Below the pieces are notes generated by a model. It ran no database searches. It had not been told where the DNA came from and worked only from the letters and a program-made list of their open reading frames with translations. 64,000 nucleotides of DNA from Atopsyche davidsoni (Eukaryota; Arthropoda; Insecta; Trichoptera; Hydrobiosidae): assembly GCA_022113835.1 (NCBI GenBank), contig JAILWY010000018.1:20173501-20237500 (forward strand), read 5' to 3'. Positions 12,013 to 23,800 of this stretch are shown here, in pieces. Position 1 is the stretch's first letter; each line of letters begins with the position of its first letter. Position numbers and translations under genes: made by a program.

Positions 12013-12810
12013 TGTGATAGCGCCAAATACTCCACCCATACCGTTTTTCCATCAAAAGTCGGCAGATCAGTTTTGATGCTATAATTTGTCGCTTCGTGCT
12101 TGTGATCATGTTGGGGAGTATTTTTCAATGGTTTCACGTCAGTACTCCTTTTTGTATCCATATTTCCAGAGTGACTCGCCGTTTCTTTTGCATGCCCGGC
12201 TAACCGCTTTTCCGTGTCTTGAATGATGTCCTTAAACCTTCGGTCAACCGATTCGTTCAGTTCTTCTATCTTCGCGACAAACTTGGTGGTTTGTTTTTCA
12301 ATCCTCGCGTTGCTTGATTCCATTAGCTGGTACTTAATTGAATCCAATTTTGTCAACTGATCCGCCAGCTCAGTCCCAATCTGTTCCCGTAACTCTTTTG
12401 TTTGTTCCTGGTGCTCGGTCCTCAGTTCGTCCTGCTTTTTGGATTGTTCGTCCGTCTTTTTAGTAAATCATTAATGCTGCACGGCACTTCAAAGAGGAAC
12501 TCCTCTGGGTTGTGTGTGGCCTTCTTGCGCCAGGAATTCCTTCGTTCTCAGCACAAGGACTGGCTTTGAACCTGTGGCTAACAGATCCCGTTCTTCAAGT
12601 TATCTCTTCAGATCTACTATTTTGAGGTCACTCACATTTACGTGCTTTGCCATTTTTTTTATAACTTTATTTATTTATTTTTATTTATTTATATATGTTT
12701 AAAAGATATTAATATAATAACTAATATTAAAAACTACATATTAAACACTAAAACTTAAAGTTATTTCGATCTATTTATTATTTATTTTTGACCCCACATT
12801 TGACACCAAT
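12013..12810 (-). pseudogene. Broken Gypsy-type retroelement, inverted copy: leader and gag
   Basis: On the minus strand the same gag opening (ATG near 12654) recurs. It continues through a coiled region rich in Lys, Glu and Gln into KTDLPTFDGKTVW, the core motif of many Gypsy-type gag proteins, ending abruptly near 12013 against the sense copy. Frames are interrupted between the SAP part and the rest, so it is not intact. The first part is an inverted copy of 11379-11703 (arms 325 and about 327 bp). Next to its LTR lies a primer-binding-like TTGGTGTCAAATGTGGGG (12791-12809, minus strand). Confidence 0.75.
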
Positions 12811-13070
12811 TGTTACAATTCGGGTCCACAATTAAAAGAGTATTTATTTATCACCAGTTATATGTATTTATTCACGTATAGAACATCCACAACATTTATT
12901 TCAACAATAGTCGGCGACAGTTGTCAGACGAAGCCGTTCTAACTCTGATCCAAAATGGCTTCCGATGCATGTCGGGAACGTTCGGGAGCTCGCGCGAAGC
13001 GCATTCATTGATTCTCTTACCAGTCGACCCGCGGTCTTCGTTTTTCAAACTCACGCGCTATCACGTTACA
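12811..13070 (-). repeat. Solo-side LTR of the inverted Gypsy-type element, 260 bp
   Basis: Read on the minus strand it starts TGTAACGTGATAG and ends ATTGTAACA, giving the TG...CA ends of an LTR, and the primer-binding-like site follows at once. It is more GC-rich than the flanks. The matching second LTR is missing because the other end of this copy is fused to the sense fragment at about 12012. No target duplication can therefore be tested. Confidence 0.7.
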
Positions 13071-13479
13071 ATAATATTTTACCATTGGCAACACAATAAT
13101 AAAAAAATGAAATAATTGTTTTTCGACCCATTATATTAAATAAAACGTAAAAAAAAAATTTTAGACATTTTACGAAAATCCTATTGGCGGTCAACGTAGA
13201 TAAACAGAAACTGATACAGAGACATAATTGCAAGGTATAAATTTATTAGGTATATGCATATTCTTTTAATGAAGTTGTTGTATCGCGTTTTGGGAGTGCT
13301 TACTCATCTTGCCATATAAACTATAACTGTTTTAGAGCTTTCTAGAGAAAAACTGTTCAATACGGTGACAGTACAAGTAGAGGATGAGCATTTTCCTACA
13401 ATCATATTTTTAAATCCGAAAATGCGCAGATTTAACATTGGTTCATGATGGTGTATAAAAGTTATCACTATATATTATC

Positions 13480-13580
13480 TTTGATAATGCCAACGTGAAA
13501 AGTTGGCGAAACCGGTCACAAATAAAAATGAACATGAAATAAAAGGAAAATCACTCAAGTATTTTACTCAAAATATATAT
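13480..13580 (+). repeat. Dispersed repeat family A, copy 1 (degenerate hammerhead-like core)
   Basis: Pattern: TTTGATAATGCCAAC, loop, GTTGGCGAAACCGGTCAC, AATAAA, then about 35 bases on CACTCAAGTATTTTA. The hairpin CCAAC/GTTGG followed by CGAAAC and GGTC has the order of a hammerhead core, but the CUGAUGA box reads TTGATAA. Related copies are at 17393, 29495 (-), and in inverted pairs at 45836 and 46135. Confidence 0.7.
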
Positions 13581-13650
13581 ATATTATCTGACCATCCGAA
13601 TGTTATCCGAATTTCTGCACCCCTGCTTTGGCTTGACAAAAGGCCCGATG

Positions 13651-13653
<3 letters not shown>

Positions 13654-13689
<36 letters not shown>
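13654..13689. repeat. (TA)n microsatellite
   Basis: About 17 TA units in a row. It makes the 80-codon open frame 13503-13745 read a run of Ile-Tyr, which is not a gene. Confidence 0.95.
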
Positions 13690-13693
<4 letters not shown>

Positions 13694-13745
13694 TTCACTT
13701 TTTTTTCCCGGTGGTGAGTTCTATTTCTCATTTGTAATTAAATAG

Positions 13746-15903
13746 TTTTCAAATTACATTATTAAGACAAAATAAAATTGGATATAAACTATGCCTATTC
13801 AATTTTTTATAATATAGTACTAAAAAAACAAAATGCAATTGTTATTTTTTATCTCTGAGTGTGAATTAACTGAATAATTTACATTTACAACGGTAAAATG
13901 CTTAAATTAATATACCCAGTAATTAATGAAACCAAAATGCTTTAATTGAGTAAATATTTTTTTTATCATATCTAAACACCTTTTTTAAGATTTACAGACA
14001 GACATGAGCTAATTATTTTTTAATAATAAAGAATGCATCGTTAGCACAAAGAAACCAACGACACTTATTATTTTTTTTGATAATCTATAAACATTGAAAA
14101 AAATAATTTTAGGAAATATTTTGCGAAAAATCTACTGACAAATTTATTCTTCTACGGGTAAGATTTTTTTTATTTCTTATAAATTTACTTTTAATATGGT
14201 AAATATGTGTTTTCCGATTGAAGTTAAGACATTTGGAGATTGTTTTGACCGACAGATCTAGAACCCTAAGCATTTAAGAGTCCTTTTTCTATTGAAATTA
14301 AAAGCTTATATATAAACCTATGGTAAGGGATTAATTTAAACATAAAAAAAAATAAAAACATTAACAAACTTTGGTTTTGAAAAAAAGTCGTAATTTTATC
14401 CAATTTTTCAACATCTTCAAGACTTTATTTTACCCTGAAAAAGGACGTTAATTAAATAATAAAAAAATAGATACATATAATATATATTATATTTTTTATT
14501 TATTGTAAAAAAAATCAACTTAAAATATAGAAAAATAAAACGACAATTAAATAAATAAAATGACACGATTTCGCAAAAAAAGGACGGAAGCTTGCCAAGG
14601 ATAAAAACACGACATCCCGTCCTATAGACGAGCTGCTTTGTATTCAATGGAGAGCTTTAGGATATTAATGAGGCTTGCAGGAGTTAATCGAGAATTCAAC
14701 ATCTCCAAAAATGACTAGACAGAACCACATGGTGGTTAAAAACACAATAAAAAAATCCAAGTTTATTTATTTTCATTTATGTTAATTTATAATAGTTCTA
14801 AGGGCTATGCTAACAATATCGTACATGGTCATCCCCTGATGTTTACAAGATGTGGCTTAGGTGATAGCGTACATGGAAAATATGTGAAAAAAACCCTTTA
14901 TAAATACGCAAAATAACGTTTCCTGTTTATTTAAGCGCGTACTTACTTTGCCTGTATTATTTACTCAGTCCTGCTTCAAAAACCTCCGTAGTAGGTAAAC
15001 ATAGAATAATGTAGGACATCTCAAATATTTACATTAAATCCAATGAAAATAGCAGGGTTCAGTGTACCAGTTTCAATGTCGTGGAAAATTAAACACAGTA
15101 TCCGTTTCTCACCGATAAACAATTTATAAAAAAGTAGGTTCAACACCTGGTTTTAATAGCAATCAATGGCTGAGCCAGAGAACCTGATCTGGAGACGTTT
15201 TTTCAATACAGGGTTCAATATTTAGTACTCAAAATAATGCAAGTATAAATGAAATTATGTGACCGTGTTATGTAACTCAATTGGGATTATAATTATCTTA
15301 GATGATAATTAAAAAAAAACATATTATCTTTTTATACTTTGGCAATTAATATCAGGTGATGAGATAAATAAAATTGCAAGTAGAAAATCGAGGTGACCTT
15401 CGATTTCAATTTATTGATTTTTTTTTATTTTTAGCTTTCTTATGGTAGTATCTGCTTATGAAAAAAGCTTTAAAAATGACCAATGGTACATTTGACCAAT
15501 GCTAACCCTAACGTTTGCAAGGCAGTATTTTTTTTATAAACCGGTTTATTTCATTTGTGTGAAGCGACTGCAAGCTTTCCTGTTTTGCCCAATTCCAGCA
15601 GGTTCTATGTAGACCAGCTTGACTTCTAGAGCCTACTTTTGTAGCAGATATGGGCAATGCGACCAATTGTTCGCAGTTGAACTTATCTAGCTTTACAGAA
15701 TAAAAATTTAAGCAAATAGATCTGAGCAATTAAAACCAGTATAGTGACAACTTAGCAGATAAAACATATATTTTTTAACTTAAAAAACACGTACTGCTAA
15801 ATCTATGTTTTTTCGTAGCTTAATATTATTGTAGAGGAAGCGATAATGATTATATTTTATTCGGTTAGATAAAACACAGAAAGTACAAAGTCACACTATA
15901 AAC
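13746..15903. other. AT-rich intergenic DNA with one dispersed-repeat copy
   Basis: About 2.1 kb of AT-rich sequence with many A and T runs. A partial family C copy is at 14820-14910 (TTAGGTGATAGCGTACATGG, then AAACCCTTTATAAATA). Small open frames at 14417-14647 and 15508-15729 (both minus) have no recognisable motif and compositions expected by chance. Confidence 0.55.
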
Positions 15904-16854
15904 CAGGGGTGGCCAAAACGTCGACCGCGTAACTATTCCTTAATCTCTGATGCTCGTCCCACATAAACTAATTAGTCTGTGAGAAGAAATCGTTATTCTC
16001 TCTTATTAAAATAGCTTGGTGTTGAACATGTATATGTATTATGTTTACACCCATCCCCCAATTTACACGGTTTTTAAAATATGCGATTTAAAAAAAAAAT
16101 TGTAATCAATTTTTAATTCCGTTTGTTTGGTAACAAACGCTTATATTTCTGGTCAATTCCATTATATTCTGAAGCGATCGTCTTTCTAGCGGGTACAAAG
16201 TCCAGGATGGGGAGACACGCTTCATGAAGCAAATGATCGTGACAGTGGTCCTGGTGAAGAGAAGTCTGCACGGCAAAAGTCTCGAATTAGGGCGCAAATT
16301 GGTTAATAATTTTTTCCAAAATGTCTCGAATCCTAAAAATTTGTCCAAAAACCTAACACAATAGCTAATTACGGGCCCATTACCAAGGTTCGCCGATCTG
16401 AAATTTTTGTACTAATGAGTAACTCGTTGTAATTCAAGTACTAACGAGTGATGAAAGTGACAGCATACCAACCAGGAAGAAAATATGAAATGTGTACGAA
16501 AGTGATAACAATAATTAAATAGTTGGTTAATTTATATTTATTTTTCCGATGTGTAAAATACTATACATTTTATGAATTGACCGTTATTTTTGTGTTTTTT
16601 TAATAATATATTTAGAATTATTTAACCGTAAAATAAATTTAAAAATTATGCTCATTTTGGTTTGTTTTCGATTTATACGGTTTTCTAAATCTTCATTGTA
16701 AATCCGGAGATAAGTGTATTTTAAATTAAAATTTACTTTTGACTTTAATTACTACTTTTCTTATGTTCATTCAACACATACGATGCTGGTAGACGGACAC
16801 CTATAATTAAAAAAAAAAGACAAAAATTCCCCCATCATATCCTACTCGGTGATA

Positions 16855-17015
16855 AAATAACAGGTACACATAAGCACATGCAAATAAAGGGTTTTTTCAC
16901 TTATTTTTCCCGCTTGACACAATAATGTTAATAAATAAATACATGTACGCTACCACTCTAGTCACACATTGCAAGTGCCACAACCTGCGAGCAGGATCAG
17001 GATATAGCCACACAT
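16855..17015 (-). repeat. Dispersed repeat family C, copy 3
   Basis: On the minus strand it reads CCTGATCCTGCTCGCAGGTT, then GGTAGCGTACATG and, further on, GTGAAAAAACCCTTTA, in the same order as the copies at 10040 and 14820. Confidence 0.55.
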
Positions 17016-17392
17016 CATACCATAACCTTAGTCATAAGAACAACGGCTATGACCCGTCAATAATTCATAAAATACTTTCGAAAAAACAAAAATCTATTTT
17101 TGTCAAAAAGATTTCTAAACTATGTTAAGGCGAAAAAGAAAAAAAAGAATTGAGCTCCCATTCATTAACAAGACCTATTAGAAATAAGTGTTTCATATTA
17201 CAATAATAAGTCCCTAGAAAAAATTCTTAACAACAAATACAAGAGTGATAAATTGATTAACAGTGCCATTTATAAACATAACTGCAACTCCTGGTAGATC
17301 CTTCATAAGAAATTACCACTTACCACCTGACATCATTATCTCTCTAACAATTGTTTTCTTAATAGCTTGTTATTATATAAATTCTCACACAG

Positions 17393-17490
17393 TTTGATAA
17401 TTCCAACGTGAAAGGTTGGCGAAACCGGTCACCAATAAAACTTTATATTTGAAAAACTCACTCAAGTATTTTATTTCAAATATGAGAACT
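17393..17490 (+). repeat. Dispersed repeat family A, copy 2
   Basis: TTTGATAATTCCAAC, loop GTGAAAG, GTTGGCGAAACCGGTCACC, AATAAAA, then CACTCAAGTATTTTATTTC. It closely matches the copy at 13480, including the 3' tail, over about 95 bases. Confidence 0.75.
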
Positions 17491-17619
17491 ATTGTAAATT
17501 TACCAAAAGAAAAATAAAGAATCTTGAAATAAAAAAAAATTAATAATAATAATAAAAAAAAAACAGTTAGTGTTGAAAAGATTGGCGACCCCTGCTATGG
17601 AATAACGATGTTTAAATTT

Positions 17620-17869
17620 TTTGCAGCGCTTGTCGGCGGTGGTCCCGCGTCACGCGCCCGCTGCCCGTCACTGCTCGACAAGTCTGCCGCCGAATAGTCG
17701 ACGCTGGTCGCCAATCGTCAACGCAGTGCAGACGAGCGGCGCGTGCTGAGTTTTGACATTGCGTCGGTAGCAGTCGTGCCGTCGTCCGTCGTCCCTCGTC
17801 GCGGGCAGTCTCGATTTCTCCGTCGCGCGGTGCGGTGCTCCCTGAAGCCGTGCTAGGTACAAGCTCGCG
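17620..17869 (+). promoter_or_regulatory. GC-rich 5' region and probable 5' UTR of ABCD3
   Basis: Composition changes sharply from AT-rich transposon to about 250 bases rich in CpG and GTCG words, ending at the ABCD3 ATG at 17870. I see no TATA box. A CpG-rich, TATA-less leader is plausible for a housekeeping gene; the transcription start cannot be placed. Confidence 0.5.
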
Positions 17870-20800
17870 ATGGCTCAGACCTTCAGTAAGTTAGTGACAG
17901 ATCCGAGAATTCAAGTCCTCGGTGCAGTTTCGACAATAGCCGCGGCTTGGTACTTGAAAAATGGATTTTTCCCGAAGAGGTTAGTAACAAACTCCATACG
18001 TCAGTCTCGCGACTTGTCATTATTGTGCGAGGCGATACTCGATTATTTCACAACTTGCGGAGGTTTGAAATAAATATAAACTTGTTTTTACGGGGTTTTA
18101 CCGCTAGGCGTTCGTTACTTTTATTTAATTACATTGAATTACTTAATACTGAAGAGATCTCAGAATTTGTTGGATGGAATATATACATATATCTTTATGG
18201 TCACTTACTACAAGTAAAGATACTTTCATTTTTAACCGACTGTCTTTTTTGTAACAAACAAAAAAGACTCTTATGTTTTTGTTGTGCCTTTGGATATTTA
18301 TTCTCAAATGCATCCTTTTAATTCTTTGTTCTAACAAAATAACTAAACTAAATAATTAATTGCACACTTCATTGACAATATGCCGGGCACTGGTTTGCAA
18401 ACCATGTTCAATGAAATTGCTTACATTTTAAAAGCAGTGGTTTTTAGTTTGATATAACCTGATCTTAGGTTTCAGTACTTAATTTGTAATAGTTTATTCT
18501 ATTTTAAAAAAATGTAAACAATCAATTTGCTATCAATCAATCGGGTTTTGATTTTATCACAAAGAAAACAAACTATTATCGAATTGCAAATTATGATTTT
18601 GACCTTAATGGCTGACCTGCTTATCTTTGTGTTTTCATTTTACATTTTCATAGTTTCTACAGCATAAAACCCCAGTTATATACTTTTGATTAATTTTAAT
18701 CCCCATAATAATCTTAATCTTAATGTTACTAAACACACATTTAGTTTATGCAATTTCAGTGGTAACAGTAATATTTATTGTTGATAGATCAGTTTTTTGA
18801 CCTTGGAAACATCTAATGTACCAGACAGCAAAATGTTATGTTACTTCTATGATTGCATCAGATTTAATATGGTTATTTAAGATACATAATCGTATTAAAA
18901 ATCTCGAGTTCACTAAAAATTTTAATTGATCGATTGATCGTTTTTCCAAGCTAACAGTGATATCAGCTCACAAACTAAATGAAGCGTAGCTTTCATGTAT
19001 CAACCATAAGCCTAATATAACCCATAAAAATCTTAAAGCAAATCGAATAAACAAAATTGTAAAATGAAGTTCACTAAACTTGTTGTATTGTACTATATCA
19101 TGATAGATTTACAAATAATAAAGTTTGCAAAGGATACAGAGGTAGATAGAGTTAAATCATATGTATACATACTCTCTTTGAGAATTGGTTCTTATCTAAT
19201 TTGTAGAAATGTCACAGTCAACGCAGCAAACTGTGTTTCAATAACTTTATTATTAATGTATTAACACATTACAAAATATGGATATTTATATTTGTTATAC
19301 CTTAAAATCAAAGAAACAAACTGGTTATTTGGTTGGGCGTAAGCTCTGTTTCTTTTTATCGCTATTAATGTTGATAGAATTTGTTTGTTTGTATTATGTT
19401 ATTCAATTAGTTTATTCTTTTCAAATAAATATACTTGTCAATATTTAGAAAATAAAGTGTACAACTTGTGAACACCTAAAAAAAATTACTCAATGGACTG
19501 AAACTGAACTTGTAAAACAAGGTCAATAGGGGAATTACACGTATACCATATTTTCCATAGTATAATGGGTTACACACTGATATTATGTACATTATTAAAA
19601 CATCCAAATTTATTCAAATTAAACGATTTAAGTTCACTGATGCTCAAAATACGTCATTAACGCTCGCATGATTCACGCATAATTCTTCAATTTTAGTAAG
19701 AAATAATAATAAATTTTTATGATAAATAATTGTAAAAACAATCTAGAAAGATAGATTTGACTCAAGGGATCAAGGAAAATTACTGAGTGGATCTGTGAAT
19801 TTTGGTACTTACAATACTTCCTGCGTCTGCTCTACATAACCAGATCTGCTATTAAACATTTTTATTCAAAAGAAAAAACCGATACGGTTTTTAGGTTTGA
19901 CAATGAAATGTTTATTTGTTTTTAAGAGCCAACATTTTCACCTTACAATATTGTTGAATTGTTTGATAATTCATTATCTTTGTGTTAAAAATGTTTATTT
20001 TGAAATGGCTGCTAATAGTGTTTTTAAGACTGTTTTTAATTGAAAAGCTTTTTCAAGTATTTATGGTAAAATTTAAATAAAATTAAATTTAAAATTTTTT
20101 CGATTGGACCAACGATTAATCGGGTCGTTTATTTGGGCGGAATCTCACAAACAAATGATTTTAATTTGAAATCCAGTATAATTGGAGCAAACGCTTTATT
20201 TTCTCAGCATTCCATTTATCTTGATCAAGAGAGTCTGCATCCAAATGATACATGTTAAATAGCAAGAAATTTTTGCACTTGTGAAATGTGAATACTTTAG
20301 ATATTTAAAATAGAGATTATGAGCTTAGCTGCCATGAAAATATTGTGCTGCAGTCAGGCCCATATTGAAAACTTAGAGGCTGGTGCTTTGAGATCTGTGA
20401 AATGTATTTTGTCTGCTCTATGCAACCAGATCTCTCAAAGAACGAAGCAGTAAAATCAGTTAAGATATTAGGTTGTCAGGAGGCAAGTAATTCAACATTA
20501 AGGACCTAAAGGTATGGTACACAGATTGTGTATTTTCATTTATCAATATTATTGTCAAATAAATATAATGTTTTTGAAGTAAATAAAGATTGGCTGTACA
20601 AAAAAGTACTGGGATTTGGCTAAATATGGACAACATTAAAGTCTATTTATGGGGACCAACCATGTAGACACTATTTCCTATTGAGAGCTAAGAAAAGGCA
20701 GATTTCTCCAATAGTTGTCCGAATCGTACTAACATTATTAACTTATAGCATAGACAAAGTTGCTATCATTGAATTCAAATTATAAAAAGTATTTGTCGCA

Positions 20801-23800
20801 TACTGTATTTTGTCTAATTAAATACTCTCACAGATCGCATACAGTTTACATAATTATCTGTAATAATATAAATAATGTAGAATTCCGTTGTGTCCCCCAC
20901 CTCATCCAAGTACCAATAAAATTAATTGCGTAGTGTAATTTCTCTTTATGGTATGTTTATTTATACGTGGAGTCAAAGATCAATGCTGACTTCCTTGTGT
21001 TGCCCATTTGCTTACGTAAAATACTTTAGTATTAAATCTGAAACTTTAACATTGGTTTCATGTTAATTTTTCATTTGGTTTTTGCCGTTTAATAAAAAAA
21101 TGCATTAGTAACTTTAGGACTGTTGTCCTATAGGTCAGATATTTTCAAGGTCAAATTTTTGACCTATTCATACAATTTTTTAATAATCATATTGGAATAT
21201 TTTTTTAACATATCCTGTTGATACCAGTATTTGATATTAATATGATGTTCAAATAGAATTTTATTGTATATAATACAATAAAAAATTATATAAAATACAA
21301 TAAAAATTGGTTTTTCCCTGCCTCCCTTTTTCAGTTGCCACTTAATTCAACTAAAAGGGAAACACAAGGCAATATTCTTTGTATAAATTCATAATACATG
21401 ACATGCAATTTTTATGGTAGTATTGTTTAGTTCCATAAAAAAAGCTAAAGTATGGGTGGAAATTTTCTCTTACAGAAGCTCTTATTTATTTTTAATATTG
21501 AAGGTACACCAATGGGCTGCTCTCACTAAACTATAAACTTACTAAAAATGATTCTGTTATAAGAACATTTACTGTTTTTTTTCAGTGCTGCAATGAAAAG
21601 ACGTAAACCACCACAACAGAAGCCGGAGGATCAAATTCAATATATGATAGTAGAGAAGTCTACCAGAGGTCCTAAACCCCAAGTCAATGCAAAATTTTTC
21701 GCACAACTTCATTATTTACTGAAAATCATGGTTCCTGGCGTCTTCACAAAGGAGAGTGGATTCTTATTCCTTGTTGCTATGACTTTGGTAGCGAGGACTT
21801 TCTGTGATCTATGGATGATTCAAAATGGCACGCTTGTTGAAAGGTAAACATTGCTCTTCGTGAATCTCAGATTACAAATATATCTGATCTGGCTGCAATT
21901 GTTTTACAGTAAAAACAAATTTTTTATATAGTCCCACATATCTTTTGTTGCCAGCATTATCTCTCATTGGGATTGTTTGCAGTTAACAGCCACCTAAGAA
22001 TTTGTTAATAATCTAATTTTCTCGTGTTAAAAACTAAAATCATGCTTGAAAAAATTACACATGTATTTTTTTTAAAACAATGTGGAAAAATTACAAAATT
22101 TTTGGATATACCTACATATATGATGGCCATTTGATAAGTCTGTTGGACAATATGATATTGATTTTGACTGTGATTGTATTTTTTAAATTTTTAGTGCCAT
22201 TATTAACAAGGATAGGGCATTATTTAAAAGTTGCCTAATGAAAGCTTTCTACTCCATGCCTTTAGTAAGTCATTCATATTTAGTAATCTAATGTTAAAAA
22301 ATATATATTCATCTTTTCTTATTGTCGTTTTACTTGTCATATTTTAGATATCAATTGTAAATAATGTCATGAAATGGAGCATCGGAGAACTGAAGCTGAG
22401 ACTGAGGAGTAACTTAACGCATCATCTTTATAGCCAATATCTCAAGTAAGTCCATTCTTGTGTTAGTTCCGCTTTACAATCTTGGTCATTCAAAGTATAG
22501 AAGAAATATTTTCTAGGCTGCAGTTCCTCCATCCTAGGAATCGGCCTTAGACTGCAAACTGGTCCAGTGGTGAGGTCGTTTGCTTGTTGATCATGTGTTC
22601 CCAGGTTCGAACTCAGCTGGAGTAACAAGTTTTCAAAACGGCCAGCAACGTAATTTATTAGTCATTACTCCTGATCGCTTAAATCCACTTGTTACCTGGT
22701 TACTCACTCGGGATCCACTCATTCAGAGTAATAAGGTTTATAAACCCATTATCATTACTCAGATTATCGAGTAGATTGTGAAGTAAAAAAAATAACAGTA
22801 AGTAAGAACAAAAGCTGCATAGACAGTTAGTACTTCTACATGTGTTGCTATTGTTGTTTTTGTTTAAACTATAAAATCTTATCTTATATGGAATCCTTGG
22901 ATCAACTACACCAACCTCACAGTTTCAGATTTAGCTTTGTTAATTAAATAAAGGCACCGTTCCAGTGTGCATTGAAGGAAAAATTGCTAAATTTAAAAGA
23001 TGACTGCTATTTGTATATTTGGAAGAATGATCTTTGGTAATGGCTTCATTATAGCTTTAATTAATATGTATATTTTAATTTAAACAGGGGATTCACGTAT
23101 TACAAAATGTCAAACTTGGACAACAGAATATCAAATGTAGATCAACTGCTGACCACAGACGTAGACAAATTCTGTAACACGGTTACAGACCTTTACAGCA
23201 ACATATCAAAGCCGTTGCTTGACATTGGTATTTATGTATACCGATTAACAGTCTCTCTAGGAGGAAAGGTATGATTTTTTAAAATATATTAACTTTCATT
23301 TTTTTTTTAAATTGTGTGTAACTTCTTGAAAATCTTTTCTTTGTGATTTTGCCAGAATGTAACGATTTTGTTCCATGGCAATATCAACAAAATATCGCTG
23401 GAAACATAGGAGCTGTTTGTCATTTAGCCCATGAGGAAAAACATGATAATAATCTCCACAATAAACAGACTTCCTACTTTGAATAATCTACTTTATAATT
23501 TGAGAAAGATCTAGTTATATTTTATGCTAGCCCACCATTGTCTGATAAATGAAATGCTCATTGACCTGATTTACTTTATAATTGTGTTACTTTTTATCTT
23601 TCAGACTCCTGGTTATATGTTAGGATATTTGGTATTTTCCGGATTATTCTTAACAAATTTAAGAAAACCAACAGGTAAGAAACAAAACTGCTTCTATCGT
23701 AATACAATTATATTATCATAACACATCATCTTAATGTTATTAATATATTACTTCAGCTAGAATGACGGTCACCGAGCAAAAACTGGAAGGAGAGTTCAGA

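Larger units (their letters stand above)
10971..13201. mobile_element. Possible piggyBac-like element ends enclosing a composite
   Basis: TTAA at 10971-10974 is followed by CACGTTGACCGCC, and GGCGGTCAACGT (13186-13197) is an exact 12-bp inverted match to ACGTTGACCGCC (10977-10988). A TTAA target with ends reading GACCGC is typical of piggyBac-family elements. The right end lacks an intact TTAA (it reads AGATAA). Just inside the left end, GGCCGACACA-like words repeat at about 11008 and 11048. The centre has been replaced or invaded by the inverted Gypsy-type fragments. Tentative. Confidence 0.4.
15904..17594. mobile_element. Degenerate hAT-like element, 1.7 kb, with nested repeats
   Basis: The left end reads CAGGGGTGGCCAAA and the right end TTGGCGACCCCTG, an inverted pair of hAT type. 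The flanking 8-mers CTATAAAC (15896-15903) and CTATGGAA (17595-17602) agree at only 5 of 8 positions, so the element is old or the pairing is accidental. Inside are a family C copy (16855-17015, -) and a family A copy (17393-17490, +). No transposase frame is visible. The right end lies about 275 bp before the ABCD3 start codon. Confidence 0.5.

Noticed and set aside
12514..12702. Plus-strand frame opposite the inverted gag copy
   Set aside because: It is the antisense of the gag opening, equivalent to the minus-strand frame at 11455-11712.
13503..13745. 80-codon open frame with an Ile-Tyr run
   Set aside because: Created by the (TA)n microsatellite and part of a family A repeat.
17393..17433. 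Family A copies as active hammerhead ribozymes
   Set aside because: The essential C and G of the CUGAUGA box are changed (TTGATAA) and stem I does not pair, so these copies are treated as decayed.
17947..18321. 124-codon frame overlapping ABCD3 exon 1 and intron 1
   Set aside because: It is in another frame from the ABCD3 N-terminus and runs across the splice donor; not supported.
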